Shown here one piece after another: positions 37,018 to 47,041 of a stretch of DNA of 64,000 nt. The notes under the pieces were generated by a model that searched no databases, was not told the DNA's origin, and saw only the letters and a list, made by a program, of their open reading frames with translations. The stretch spans positions 1 to 64,000 of the forward strand of contig OMZA01000006.1 of the NCBI GenBank assembly GCA_900315425.1, read 5' to 3'. The translations under genes and the position numbers were made by a program. Source of the DNA: an uncultured Eubacteriales bacterium (lineage in GTDB: Bacteria; Bacillota; Clostridia; Lachnospirales; Lachnospiraceae). How positions within the stretch are numbered: position 1 is the stretch's first letter; every line of letters begins with the position of its first letter.

Positions 37018-38655
37018 ATGATCAGTGCAAATAACATTACCCTCAGACTTGGTAAAAAAGCTTTGTTTGAGGACGTAAACATTAAATTCGTAGAAGGAAA
37101 CTGTTATGGACTTATCGGTGCCAATGGTGCTGGAAAATCTACTTTCCTTAAAATTCTTTCAGGTCAGTTGGATTCCACAAGTGGTGAAATTGTAATAACA
37201 CCAGGACAGCGTCTTTCGTTTTTGCAGCAGGATCATTTTAAATATGATGAATACCCGGTATTAGACACGGTAATCATGGGTAATGCAAGACTATATGAAA
37301 TAATGAAAGAAAAAGATGCTATATATGCTAAACCGGACTTTAGTGATGAAGACGGAATTAAGGCTGGCCAGCTTGAAGAGGAATTTGCCAATCTTAACGG
37401 ATGGGAAGCTGAAAGTGATGCTGCTACTCTTTTAAATGGTCTTGGAATCGATACTGACCTTCATTATAAAATGATGAACGAATTAAAAGGTTCAGAAAAA
37501 GTTAAAGTTCTCTTAGCCCAGGCATTATTTGGTAATCCGGATATTCTACTTCTTGATGAGCCTACTAACCACTTGGATTTGGATGCCATTGCATGGTTAG
37601 AAGAATTCCTTATTAACTTTGATAATACTGTTATTGTAGTATCCCATGACAGATACTTCTTGAATAAAGTATGTACACAGATTGCTGATATTGATTATGG
37701 AAAAATACAACTATATGCAGGTAACTATGATTTCTGGTACGAATCAAGCCAGCTCCTTATTAAACAGAGAAAAGAAGCTAACAAAAAGAAAGAAGAAAAA
37801 ATCAAAGAACTTCAGGAATTTATTCAGCGATTCAGTGCTAATGCTTCAAAATCAAAACAGGCAACTTCAAGAAAACGTGCTTTGGAAAAAATTGAGCTTG
37901 ATGACATTAAACCATCCAGCAGAAAATATCCATATATTGATTTCAGACCAAATCGTGAAATCGGTAATGAAGTTCTTTCTGTTGAACATTTATCAAAGAC
38001 AATTAATGGTATAAAGGTTCTTGATGACATCTCTTTTACAGTTGGTCGTGAGGATAAAATAGCATTTGTTGGTGCAAATGAACTTGCTAAAACAACTCTT
38101 TTCCAGATTATTTCCGGAGAAATGGAACCAGATGAAGGTAATTATAAATGGGGTGTAACAACAAGTCAGGCATATTTTCCAAAGGATAATTCAAAAGAAT
38201 TTAACAACGACGACACTATCGTAGACTGGCTTACACAGTACTCTGAGATTAAAGATGCCACTTATGTTCGTGGTTTCCTTGGAAGAATGTTATTTGCCGG
38301 AGATGACGGTATGAAACGTGTTAAGGTTTTATCCGGTGGTGAAAAAGTTAGATGTATGTTGTCAAAAATGATGATTAGTGGTGCTAACGTTATCATCCTA
38401 GATGAGCCAACAGATCACTTAGATATGGAATCCATTACTGCTTTAAATACAGGTCTTACAAAATTCTCCGGTGTAATTCTCTTTTCTTCAAGAGATCATC
38501 AGATTGTACAGACAACAGCAAACAGAATCATGGAAATTGTTAACGGAAGCTTAATTGATAAAATCACAACTTATGATGAGTATCTTGAAAGCGATGAAAT
38601 GGCTAGAAAACGTCAGGTATATGAAACCTCTGACGAACAGGAGAATGATGATTAA
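37018..38655 (+). CDS. ABC-F family ribosome-associated ATPase
   Basis: 545 aa, two NBDs joined by a charged linker (about 245-300), no membrane segments, so ABC-F (ribosome rescue, translation factor or antibiotic-resistance type). NBD1 has canonical Walker A GANGAGKST (34-42) and Walker B with Glu181, but its signature is LKGSEK (156-161) in place of LSGGE. NBD2 has a canonical LSGGEK (438-443) and DEPTDHLD, but a Walker A that reads GANELAKTT (352-360). The two deviations fall in the same composite ATP site. No drug-resistance arm is evident. The PHP gene overlaps its stop by one base. Confidence 0.92.
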   Translation: MISANNITLRLGKKALFEDVNIKFVEGNCYGLIGANGAGKSTFLKILSGQLDSTSGEIVITPGQRLSFLQQDHFKYDEYPVLDTVIMGNARLYEIMKEKDAIYAKPDFSDEDGIKAGQLEEEFANLNGWEAESDAATLLNGLGIDTDLHYKMMNELKGSEKVKVLLAQALFGNPDILLLDEPTNHLDLDAIAWLEEFLINFDNTVIVVSHDRYFLNKVCTQIADIDYGKIQLYAGNYDFWYESSQLLIKQRKEANKKKEEKIKELQEFIQRFSANASKSKQATSRKRALEKIELDDIKPSSRKYPYIDFRPNREIGNEVLSVEHLSKTINGIKVLDDISFTVGREDKIAFVGANELAKTTLFQIISGEMEPDEGNYKWGVTTSQAYFPKDNSKEFNNDDTIVDWLTQYSEIKDATYVRGFLGRMLFAGDDGMKRVKVLSGGEKVRCMLSKMMISGANVIILDEPTDHLDMESITALNTGLTKFSGVILFSSRDHQIVQTTANRIMEIVNGSLIDKITTYDEYLESDEMARKRQVYETSDEQENDD

Positions 38656-39509
38656 TGTCTTACATAGATCTTCATGTTCATTCTACATTTTCTGATGGTT
38701 CTTATACCCCGGAAGAACTTGTAGATTATGCAATAGAAAAAGGTTTAAAGGCTTTTGCACTTACAGACCACGATACTACAGACGGTATAAAATATGCATT
38801 ATCTCATATTAATAAACGTAATGATGAAGCCGGCAAAACCCTGATAACGCTTGTTCCCGGCATTGAACTTTCTACTGTTTATCAAGGTTGCGATATACAT
38901 ATTCTCGGATATTGCATAGATTATAATAATAAGGATTTTCTTGACACTGTTTCTTACTATAGAGATTCCAGAAACAAGCGCAACGAAAAAATGGAAGCCG
39001 TTCTAAGGGAAAATGGCTTTAATATTACAACCGAAAGACTAAAAAAACGTTTTGGTGAAGATACCGTTATCACAAGAGCCCATTATGCAATTCTTATGGT
39101 AGAAGACGGTGTATGTAAAGACAAAAATGAAGCCTTTGAAATCTTTTTAAACCCTGGATGTCCATGTTATGTTGATAGAATGAAAATACCTTCAGAAAAG
39201 GCTGTAGACTTAATACTAAGTGCCCATGGAAAGCCTGTTCTGGCTCATCCATGTATGTATCCAATATCCTATGATAAGATAAGGGAATTGGTTACCCTTC
39301 TTAAAGAGCATGGTTTAATGGGAATCGAAGGAATATATTCCTGCAACACAACCAGGGATGATATAGAAATAGCAAGCATTGCTAAAGACTTTGATTTATT
39401 TATAACTGGTGGTTCTGATTTTCATGGAACTGCAAAACCTGATATTGATTTAGGTGTTGGCCATGGTAATCTTAAAATTCCAGAATCTATATTAGATAAT
39501 ATTTTATAA
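38655..39509 (+). CDS. PHP-domain phosphoesterase (YciV/TrpH type)
   Basis: 284 aa. PHP metal-dependent phosphoesterase with HVHSTFSDGS (metal ligands His7, His9), ALTDHDT, VPGIELS, LAHPCMY and GGSDFHG. Relatives (E. coli RNase AM/YciV, C. violaceum Cv1693) hydrolyse 3',5'-bisphosphonucleosides or trim 5' ends of RNA. The start ATG overlaps the ABC-F stop (TAATG), so translation is coupled. Ends 4 bases before the bidirectional terminator. Confidence 0.9.
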   Translation: MSYIDLHVHSTFSDGSYTPEELVDYAIEKGLKAFALTDHDTTDGIKYALSHINKRNDEAGKTLITLVPGIELSTVYQGCDIHILGYCIDYNNKDFLDTVSYYRDSRNKRNEKMEAVLRENGFNITTERLKKRFGEDTVITRAHYAILMVEDGVCKDKNEAFEIFLNPGCPCYVDRMKIPSEKAVDLILSAHGKPVLAHPCMYPISYDKIRELVTLLKEHGLMGIEGIYSCNTTRDDIEIASIAKDFDLFITGGSDFHGTAKPDIDLGVGHGNLKIPESILDNIL

Positions 39510-39513
39510 AAAA

Positions 39514-39543
39514 AGGTTATGCCTATAGATTAAGGCATAACCT
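39514..39543. terminator. Bidirectional terminator between PHP gene and dacA
   Basis: Perfect 10-bp stem (39514-39523 with 39534-39543). On the minus strand it is followed by eight T, a strong terminator for dacA; on the plus strand by CTTTTAG, weaker. Confidence 0.85.
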
Positions 39544-39561
39544 CTTTTAGTCTTAAATATT

Positions 39562-40704
39562 TTATTTAGCCGGAGGTACTATTACTTCTCCTGAACTTAA
39601 TACAACTCCCTCTCCTGTATATCCGGCACCGAATCTGGCATATAATCTCATATTATCCCATATTGTGTTCCAATATGTTCCTTCTGCACCGGCATCACAG
39701 ATAACATATTCTTTTCCACCTGATGTAGCATAAGTTACAAGACAATGCATAGCTTCCTGAGTGTATCCTGTCTTACCGGCAACAATTGTAACTCCGGGTA
39801 TTTCTCTATCTCCATAAATCCTGCTAAATAATGTAGATACCAAAACTATTCCATCCGGATAATAATCATTTTTTGCAGCTGCTGTATACTGATATGTGGA
39901 AAGCACCTCTTTACATGTCTCATTTCTCATGGCGTATCTCATAATCATAGCCATCTCTCTGGCTGTTGTATAAAGATTCTCATCATGTAAACCTGTTGGA
40001 TTGGCAAAATGCGTATTAGTAAGTCCCAGCTCTGTACATTTATCATTCATCATCTGCACAAATGCTTCCTGGGAACCTGCACACATTTTAGCAAGTCCTA
40101 TAGCTGCATCCGCTCCTGACGGAAGTGCCAAACCATATAATAAATCCTTAGCTGTTATAGGTTCTCCCACTTTAAATCCGGCACAGGAAGCATCCTCTGC
40201 ATAAAGGTGTCCAATATCTTCCTGCTCTAATACAACTGTCTGATCTAAACTTTGAATATGTTCAACTGCAACTATTAAAGTCATTACTTTAGTCATTGAA
40301 GCCGGATATATTCTTTCGTCAGGACTCTTTCCTGCTATTAATGTATTATCAGTAACATCTATAACAGCAATATGTTTTCCAAATATTTTAGCTGCAAGTT
40401 CAGGATCTGTAGCTATATCTACATAACTTTCTACATCCTTTGGTGCAGCATTAGGATCTTCTGTAGTTTCTTCTTCTGCTACTTCTGTAGTCTGAACTTC
40501 TACTGATTTTTTAGCTTTCTTAGAAACCTTATCAGAATCCTTATCTACAAGACCTTTAATGGCCAGTATTAAAACTACAATAAGTAAAATTGCAGCTAAT
40601 ATTATCATTATAAATCTTGTTATTTTCTGCTTTCTCTTTCTTTCTAAAACTTCTCTTTTCTTTTTGATTCGTTCTTCTCTTTCAGATGTTTCTCTGAAAT
40701 TCAT
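39562..40704 (-). CDS. dacA: D-alanyl-D-alanine carboxypeptidase (peptidase S11)
   Basis: 380 aa penicillin-binding protein trimming the stem peptide. A Lys/Arg-rich cytoplasmic start and one membrane segment (about 29-51) are followed by a Thr/Glu linker (to about 90) and the catalytic domain: Ser136-Met-Thr-Lys139, the second motif SGA at 196-198 (Ala in place of Asn, seen in other clostridial S11 proteins), and Lys311-Thr-Gly. The C-terminal domain of classical DacA is absent. N-terminally anchored, unlike E. coli PBP5. GGAGGAA precedes the ATG. Confidence 0.9.
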   Translation of the reverse strand: MNFRETSEREERIKKKREVLERKRKQKITRFIMIILAAILLIVVLILAIKGLVDKDSDKVSKKAKKSVEVQTTEVAEEETTEDPNAAPKDVESYVDIATDPELAAKIFGKHIAVIDVTDNTLIAGKSPDERIYPASMTKVMTLIVAVEHIQSLDQTVVLEQEDIGHLYAEDASCAGFKVGEPITAKDLLYGLALPSGADAAIGLAKMCAGSQEAFVQMMNDKCTELGLTNTHFANPTGLHDENLYTTAREMAMIMRYAMRNETCKEVLSTYQYTAAAKNDYYPDGIVLVSTLFSRIYGDREIPGVTIVAGKTGYTQEAMHCLVTYATSGGKEYVICDAGAEGTYWNTIWDNMRLYARFGAGYTGEGVVLSSGEVIVPPAK

Positions 40705-40725
40705 TATAAATTCCTCCTGGATAAA

Positions 40726-41250
40726 TTATTTTCCATCATATGAAATGGCAGCTTCTATTCTGTAATCTTTCAGTCTGTCCCTGCCGTGAAGTCCCTTAAG
40801 CTCCATTAAAAATACCATTCCTGCTACCTTAGCATCTAATCTTTCTACTAATTTTACAATAGCTTCAGTAGTACCACCTGTAGCAATAAGGTCATCAACT
40901 ATAAGAACTTTCTCTCCAGGATATAATGCATCTTTATGAATTTCTAAAGTTGCTGAACCATACTCTAAATCATAGCTTTGTGAAATAGTCTCCCTTGGTA
41001 ATTTACCTGGTTTTCTAACCATTACAAAAGGTTTGTGATCATTGTAAGCCATAGGCATTCCAAATACAAAGCCTCTAGATTCAGGTCCAACTATTACATC
41101 ATAATCTATATCCTTAACAAGATTCTGCATTGAATCAATTGCTAACTGTAAGCCTTCTGCAGACTGAATAACAGATGTAATATCTCTAAACATAATACCT
41201 TCTTTTGGATAATTTGGTATTGTAACAACAAAATCTTTTAAATCTTTCAT
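40726..41250 (-). CDS. apt: Adenine phosphoribosyltransferase
   Basis: 174 aa from ATG 41250. Converts adenine and PRPP to AMP. FVVTIPNYPKEGIMFRDIT at the start and the PRPP-binding motif VLIVDDLIATGGTTEA near residue 120 are diagnostic. GGAGG lies 5 bases before ATG 41250; the frame opens at a TTG four codons upstream, which is not used. The gene follows recJ by 56 bases; the recJ-apt pair is widely conserved in Firmicutes. Confidence 0.97.
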   Translation of the reverse strand: MKDLKDFVVTIPNYPKEGIMFRDITSVIQSAEGLQLAIDSMQNLVKDIDYDVIVGPESRGFVFGMPMAYNDHKPFVMVRKPGKLPRETISQSYDLEYGSATLEIHKDALYPGEKVLIVDDLIATGGTTEAIVKLVERLDAKVAGMVFLMELKGLHGRDRLKDYRIEAAISYDGK

Positions 41251-41306
41251 CTTAACCTCCAAATACTTTCGGTTTATACTGCGTACCCATTATATCAAAC
41301 TTTATA

Positions 41307-43139
41307 TTAATTTACCATGTTATTGTGTACCCATAAATATTTTCTAATAATGATTTGAATGCTTTTATTACCTCGAAACTCATTAATTTCAGGGTAATAT
41401 AACACATTCATATTTACCTTTCGAACTCTTCCATTTAGAACATCATTTTTAAATTCTTCACCAAAGTTTTCTTCTATATCTTTTAAAAATTCAGTTCCAT
41501 CTGAAAAATACGTGGCTTTCATCCGTTTTCCATTGGTATTTTCAAGATTAAGTTGAACTACATTTTTATTAGAACCTACCACACGTATACTGTGAATATA
41601 AGCTATCTTATCCGCAAATACAGGACTCTCATTGTCCGTACCGTAAGGTTCTATCAGTGATAACTCATTAACAAGTTTTTCTGTAATGTATTCAAAGGGC
41701 ATTGGAACGTCTATCCAGGTTTTTCTTACAAATATTTCTTCATCCTCCGGACAATGCTTATTAAGCATCTCTTTTAAATCGTTTAGTTTTTCTTTTTTAA
41801 TAGATAACCCCGCAGCCATTGGATGACCTCCAAATTTTTCAATAAGAGGTTCTCCTTTTTCTTTCATGTATAAATCATTAACCTTAACTAATTCATCATA
41901 CATACTATATCCTTCAATAGACCTTCCGGAACCCTTTAATATCCCATTGGAGTCGGTAAATACAAAGCTAGGTCTGTAATACTTCTCCTTTAATTTACCG
42001 GCAACAATTCCTGCAATACTCTCATGAAAATCTGCTAAATAATGAACAATTACCTTTGGAAAAACCTGTAAACTATCTATGGTTTTTATGGCCACATCTG
42101 TTCCATCAAAGGTCATATCCTTACGATTATCATTTAAAACCTTTAATTCCTCTGCTCTTTTTTTGGCTTCATCTAAATCTTTAGAATCAAATAAATCATA
42201 TGCCAATTTTGCCGATTTTAAACGTCCGGCAGCATTTATACAAGGTCCCATTACAAAACCTATATGATATGATGATATTTCTTTATCCCTAAGACCACAG
42301 GCATCTACTAAAGCTTGTAAACCTATATTATCTACTTTTTTTATAATCTTTAAACCATTTTTTACAAATATTCGATTTTCATCCTGAAGTTTTACAACAT
42401 CTCCCACTGTAGCTATTGCTGCAAATGCAAGATATTTATCCATATCTACTATAGGAGATTTCTTATCTTTTATCATCTTCACTCTTAAAGCTTCAATGAC
42501 TTTGTATGCCACACCGGCACCACAAAGCTCTTTATACGGATAATTACAATCTTCTCTTTTATTATCCACTACTGCCAAAGCCTTAGGAAGATTATATATT
42601 TTAGTATTATCTTGCAAATTGTATGGTATTTCATGATGATCGGTTATTACAAGTTTTATGCCTAATTCACTGGATAGTTCAGCCTGGTTTATCGCTGATA
42701 TACCATTATCACAAGTAACAATTAAATCTACGCCATCAGCTTTAGCTTTTCTAATAAGTCTTTCATTGATTCCATAGCCATCCAGTACTCTGTCCGGTAC
42801 ATCAAAATCCACATTCCCGCCTAGATTTCTAATTCCATCTGTTAATATGTAGCCTGAACATACACCATCAATATCATAATCGCCTATGATTCTAATTTTC
42901 TCATCTTTATTAATGGATTCTGTAATAATATTTATCGCTTTATCCATATCTTTCATAAGCATAGGATTATACATTTTATCCATACCGGCATTTAAATATA
43001 TATCAAATTCTTCTTGTGTTTTTAAACCTCTGTTTCTAATAACTCTAGCAGTAACTTGATCAATATTAAATATCTCAGCATATTTTTTAAAATCCAGTTT
43101 CTTTGAATGTACAAGCCACTTTTCCTTAACCTTTTCCAT
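41307..43139 (-). CDS. recJ: Single-stranded-DNA exonuclease RecJ
   Basis: 610 aa. 5'-3' ssDNA exonuclease of repair and recombination. DHH domain with IIGDYDIDGVCSGYIL and ITDHHEIP, a middle DHHA1 region with GPCINAAGRL and GGHPMAAGLSI, and a C-terminal OB-like domain. Somewhat shorter than Bacillus RecJ because the extra C-terminal region is missing. AGAGGTATTAT precedes the ATG. Confidence 0.94.
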   Translation of the reverse strand: MEKVKEKWLVHSKKLDFKKYAEIFNIDQVTARVIRNRGLKTQEEFDIYLNAGMDKMYNPMLMKDMDKAINIITESINKDEKIRIIGDYDIDGVCSGYILTDGIRNLGGNVDFDVPDRVLDGYGINERLIRKAKADGVDLIVTCDNGISAINQAELSSELGIKLVITDHHEIPYNLQDNTKIYNLPKALAVVDNKREDCNYPYKELCGAGVAYKVIEALRVKMIKDKKSPIVDMDKYLAFAAIATVGDVVKLQDENRIFVKNGLKIIKKVDNIGLQALVDACGLRDKEISSYHIGFVMGPCINAAGRLKSAKLAYDLFDSKDLDEAKKRAEELKVLNDNRKDMTFDGTDVAIKTIDSLQVFPKVIVHYLADFHESIAGIVAGKLKEKYYRPSFVFTDSNGILKGSGRSIEGYSMYDELVKVNDLYMKEKGEPLIEKFGGHPMAAGLSIKKEKLNDLKEMLNKHCPEDEEIFVRKTWIDVPMPFEYITEKLVNELSLIEPYGTDNESPVFADKIAYIHSIRVVGSNKNVVQLNLENTNGKRMKATYFSDGTEFLKDIEENFGEEFKNDVLNGRVRKVNMNVLYYPEINEFRGNKSIQIIIRKYLWVHNNMVN

Positions 43140-43160
43140 ATAATACCTCTAATATATAAA

Positions 43161-43185
43161 AGGGCCAGCATTAAAAGCCAGCCCT
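43161..43185 (-). terminator. Probable secDF terminator
   Basis: On the minus strand a 9-bp stem with two G-U pairs (43177-43185 with 43161-43169) and a 7-base loop, followed by TTTATATATT. It lies between secDF and recJ. The plus-strand reading forms a much poorer stem, so the orientation is minus. Confidence 0.6.
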
Positions 43186-43208
43186 GTAAATACTAATTAT
43201 TATAAATA

Positions 43209-45443
43209 TTATTTATTCTTCTTAGCATATTTCTTCTTAGACATTAAATACCAAATTGGTCCTGTTAAGAATACTGAAGAGAATCCACCAGCAACAATAC
43301 CTACGATAATTGGAAGTGCAAATTCCTTAATAGATGTAACACCAAGAACATATAATGCACCAATTGTTACAAATGTTGTAAATGAAGTATAGATAGATCT
43401 TGTTAATGTATCTGTGATACTTCTGTTAACAACTTCCTTAAGTTCAAATGATTTTCCTTCGTATGCTTTAATGTTCTCTCTAATTCTATCAAATATAACG
43501 ATAGTTGCATTGATAGAATAACCTAAGATTGTAAGACAACAAGCGATAAATGTTGTACCAACCGATATTCTTGATAACGCATAGAATCCGATAACGATAA
43601 ATATATCATGAAGAAGTGCAATAACTGCAGCAAAAGCAAATCTAAAGTTTCTAAATCTAACCGCTATATAAATAAGCATACATACAACAGCTATAATAAC
43701 AGCTATAACCGCATTCTCTCTGGTCTTATCAGATACACTTGAACTGATGTTAGTTACTTCAAGATCTGCATCTGCAGCTTCAAGCTTAGCACCATATGTC
43801 TCAACAAGAACTTTCTTCATAGCTGCTGTCTGATCATCTGTAAGAAGTTTTGTTTTAATTGTGTAACCATTTCCATCAATGTCCTTCTGTCCATGAACTT
43901 CATTGTCACCAATAGCTTTCTGAATATCAGGTTTAATATTTTTGTTGAAGTAATCAACTGAATACTCTTTTTCGAATTCTGCTTTAGTAGATGAACCACC
44001 TGCAAATTCAATACTGTAGTTAAATGCACCCTGACCTTTTACACTACGGACAATCATTGAACCGAATCCAAGGCAAAGACATACAACTGCAATAACAATT
44101 GGTATCATTTTCTTTCCAACGAAATCAATAACTTTTCTTTCTTTCTGAGCACCATAGAATTTCTTATCTTTGAATCCCATTCCATAGAATACCCAGATAA
44201 GTAATCTTGAAATTACTAAAGCTGTAAACATTGAAAGAACAATACCTATACCAAGAGTCATAGCAAATCCCTGTACAGGACCTGAACCAAAGATATATAG
44301 AACTACAGATGCAATAATTGTTGTTACGTTACCATCGATAATAGCTGATGCAGCTTTGTGGAAACCGGATTTGATAGCATTATCAACTGTTCTTCCAGCA
44401 CCAATTTCCTCTTTAATTCTAGCGTAAATAATAACGTTAGCATCCACCGCCATACCGATTGACAAGATAACACCGGCGATACCCGGTAGGGTCAATGTAA
44501 GATCAAATCCATTTAATACAAGAAGTTCAAGTATTGTGTAGAACGCCAATGCTATAGAAGCTACAACACCAGGAATTCTATACATGAACATCATGAATAC
44601 CATAACAATAATAAGACCTACAAGACCAGCAAAAAGACTTGTTTCAACTGCATCATTACCAAGTTTAGCACTAACTACCTTTGAACTGATTGTCTCAAGT
44701 TCAAGGCTAAGTGAACCAATTCTGATAATAGATGCAAGATTATTAGCATCTTCCATTGTAGGCTGACCTGTAATAACAGCTTCACCACTTGTAATTACAC
44801 TCTGAACTGTAGGTGAACTGATAATCTGATCATCATAAAGAATAGAAATAGATTTATTTAAATTAGCTGATGTAGCCTCTTCAAATTTTGTTGCTCCCTC
44901 TTTGTTAAATGTAAGTGCAACCTGATATTCCTGAGCTCCATTTTTTTCTGATGTTACAGCTTTACCTTCAGCTCCTGCAATATCATCACCGTCAACCCAT
45001 ACTCTATATTTAGTACCTGTAGACTCAACAGTATATGTTTCAACATCTGCTGTCTCGGTACCATCTAACTCTGTTACAAACATAAGTGAACCCGGCTTAC
45101 CAAGTTCCTCAAGAATAGCCTGTGCATCAAACTGTCCAGGTATATCTACTGTGATGTTGTCTGCACCCTCTTTATAAACTTCAGACTCTGTACTATAAAT
45201 AGCTACTCTCTGCTCAAGTTTATAAATAGTATCGTTTAACTGTTCTTTTGTAAAATCTTCATCTTTGATGTGATATGTAACACTTACACCTCCACGAAGA
45301 TCAAGTCCAAGAGTGATATGGCTTGCTTCACCCTTGTGCTCTTTGTTTCCTGGTAATCCAAATGCTGCTGTATAACCGCATAACACGATAATAGCAAGAC
45401 AAAGAATAAAGATTACCACACTTTTACCCTTCTTTAAATTCAT
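43209..45443 (-). CDS. secDF: Fused protein translocase subunit SecDF
   Basis: 744 aa. SecD and SecF in one chain, using proton motive force to pull secreted proteins out after SecYEG. The SecD half has one N-terminal membrane segment, GLDLRGGVSVTYHI, an extracytoplasmic domain and five membrane segments with GMAVDANVIIYARI. The SecF half starts near 440 with IEFAGGSS and GYSINATIVIFDRIREN. Fusion is normal in Firmicutes. The ATG has no ribosome-binding site in the usual place; GGAAGGAAG lies about 40 bases upstream, with a small hairpin between. Confidence 0.96.
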   Translation of the reverse strand: MNLKKGKSVVIFILCLAIIVLCGYTAAFGLPGNKEHKGEASHITLGLDLRGGVSVTYHIKDEDFTKEQLNDTIYKLEQRVAIYSTESEVYKEGADNITVDIPGQFDAQAILEELGKPGSLMFVTELDGTETADVETYTVESTGTKYRVWVDGDDIAGAEGKAVTSEKNGAQEYQVALTFNKEGATKFEEATSANLNKSISILYDDQIISSPTVQSVITSGEAVITGQPTMEDANNLASIIRIGSLSLELETISSKVVSAKLGNDAVETSLFAGLVGLIIVMVFMMFMYRIPGVVASIALAFYTILELLVLNGFDLTLTLPGIAGVILSIGMAVDANVIIYARIKEEIGAGRTVDNAIKSGFHKAASAIIDGNVTTIIASVVLYIFGSGPVQGFAMTLGIGIVLSMFTALVISRLLIWVFYGMGFKDKKFYGAQKERKVIDFVGKKMIPIVIAVVCLCLGFGSMIVRSVKGQGAFNYSIEFAGGSSTKAEFEKEYSVDYFNKNIKPDIQKAIGDNEVHGQKDIDGNGYTIKTKLLTDDQTAAMKKVLVETYGAKLEAADADLEVTNISSSVSDKTRENAVIAVIIAVVCMLIYIAVRFRNFRFAFAAVIALLHDIFIVIGFYALSRISVGTTFIACCLTILGYSINATIVIFDRIRENIKAYEGKSFELKEVVNRSITDTLTRSIYTSFTTFVTIGALYVLGVTSIKEFALPIIVGIVAGGFSSVFLTGPIWYLMSKKKYAKKNK

Positions 45444-45531
45444 TGCTTTGTTGAGAGATCAGACTAGAAATCGTCTCTCTTCCTTCCTTTCCTTGTTATA
45501 GTGTCTATATAAAAATTTGAGTACAAATTAA

Positions 45532-46932
45532 TTAACATGGAACAACCATTTCCGGTTCTTTAACTTCCTGTACTTCTGTATCAGAATCTGCCAATGCTGC
45601 TTTAATCATAATTGCACATTCGATTCTCTTTCTTTGCATTTCACATCCTATATCATAGGCATCATTAATCTTGCCATGGAATTTATAAGAGTTAGCTGCG
45701 CATCCGCCACTACAATAGTATTTGGCAAAACATTTCTGACATTTATCCTTAGCATATACGTTACAAAGTTTAAATTCGTCGCATATATCCTGTCTTTTAA
45801 TTCCTTCGTACACATTTCCTAAAAGGAACTTCTCATCACCTACAAACTGATGACATGGATAAAAATCTCCCCAAGGGGTTACCGATAAATACTCTGTACC
45901 TGAACCACAACCAGATAATCTCTTATACACACATGGTCCCGCACTTAAATCAATCATAAAATGGAAGAAATTAAAACCTTTACCTTCTTTTCTTCTTTTT
46001 ATAAATTCTTTTGCCAACTTATCGTATTCATTCATAATCTGTGGAAGATCTTCTTCCTTGATTGCAAATGGATCGTCATTTTCAGCAACTACAGGTTCCA
46101 TGGACATCTGAGTGAATCCTAAATCAGAATAATGAATTACATCATCTGCAAAATCCAAATTCTCATGGGTAAATGTTCCTCTTACGTAATAGTTCTCCTG
46201 ATTTCTGCTTTCAGCAAATTTCTTGAACTTTGGAACTATGATATCATAGCTTCCCTTTCCATTACGAAATGGTCTCATCTTATCATTGACTTCCTTTCGT
46301 CCGTCCAGACTTAAAACCACATTTCCCATTTCCTTATTACAGAATTCCATAACTTCATCATTTATAAGAACACCGTTGGTGGTAAGCGTAAATCTAAAAT
46401 TCTTATTGCATTCTTTTTCTCTTGATCTGCCGTACTTAACCAGTTGTTTAACAACATCCCAGTTCATAAGCGGCTCTCCACCGAAAAAATCCACTTCCAG
46501 ATTACGTCTATTACCAGAATTCTCTATTAGAAAATCCAATGCTCTCTTACCTACATCAAAGCTCATCATTGCTCTTCTGCCATGATATTCACCTTCCTCT
46601 GCAAAACAATATCTGCAAGCAAGATTACAATCATGTGCAATATGAAGACATAAGGCTTTAACAACGGTCTTTCTTTTCTTAAAATCTATCTTATCTCTGT
46701 AAATATCTTCTGTAAAAAGCTGTCCAGCTTCTTTTAGTTCTTCTATCTCTGTTATAGCTTCCCTAATATCGCTTTCTTTGTACCTAACTTTCAGCTTATC
46801 TACTATCTGATCCTTGTCATTATCTTCGTATAAGGCAATAACGTCATAACAAAGATCATCCACAACATGAACAGAACCGCTCTCAACATCAAGAACAATA
46901 TTATATCCGTTATTTTTATATTGATGGATCAC
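45532..46932 (-). CDS. scfB: SCIFF peptide radical-SAM maturase
   Basis: 466 aa. Makes Cys-to-Thr type thioether crosslinks in the SCIFF peptide. N-terminal peptide-binding region (about 1-90, RRE/PqqD-like), radical-SAM cluster Cys102, Cys106, Cys109 (CNLACRYC), FFGGEPLMNW, and a SPASM domain near the C-terminus with repeated Cys (CGSG, CHQF, CNVYAKDKCQKCFAKYYCSGGC) for two auxiliary clusters. The precursor gene lies 110 bases upstream, and the closeness fixes the subfamily. Confidence 0.95.
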   Translation of the reverse strand: MIHQYKNNGYNIVLDVESGSVHVVDDLCYDVIALYEDNDKDQIVDKLKVRYKESDIREAITEIEELKEAGQLFTEDIYRDKIDFKKRKTVVKALCLHIAHDCNLACRYCFAEEGEYHGRRAMMSFDVGKRALDFLIENSGNRRNLEVDFFGGEPLMNWDVVKQLVKYGRSREKECNKNFRFTLTTNGVLINDEVMEFCNKEMGNVVLSLDGRKEVNDKMRPFRNGKGSYDIIVPKFKKFAESRNQENYYVRGTFTHENLDFADDVIHYSDLGFTQMSMEPVVAENDDPFAIKEEDLPQIMNEYDKLAKEFIKRRKEGKGFNFFHFMIDLSAGPCVYKRLSGCGSGTEYLSVTPWGDFYPCHQFVGDEKFLLGNVYEGIKRQDICDEFKLCNVYAKDKCQKCFAKYYCSGGCAANSYKFHGKINDAYDIGCEMQRKRIECAIMIKAALADSDTEVQEVKEPEMVVPC

Positions 46933-46973
46933 AGTAGTATCAACCTTTCTTCTAATTAATAGTGCATAATAAA

Positions 46974-46994
46974 ATCCCCGCTAAACGCGGGGAT
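46974..46994 (-). terminator. Hairpin between scfA and scfB
   Basis: Arms 46974-46981 and 46987-46994 (ATCCCCGC/GCGGGGAT, 8 bp, loop of 5). On the minus strand TTTATTATG follows. Probably a leaky terminator or an mRNA-stabilising hairpin that lets peptide mRNA exceed maturase mRNA. Confidence 0.65.
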
Positions 46995-47041
46995 AATTCC
47001 GCCCTTATGCAAGCTTATAATCCTAAATAACTGCTAAAGAA

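Noticed and set aside
40107-40120. DacA second motif SGA in place of SxN as a sign of inactivity
   Set aside because: The same SGAD form is, to my knowledge, found in other clostridial S11 peptidases, and both SxxK and KTG are intact.
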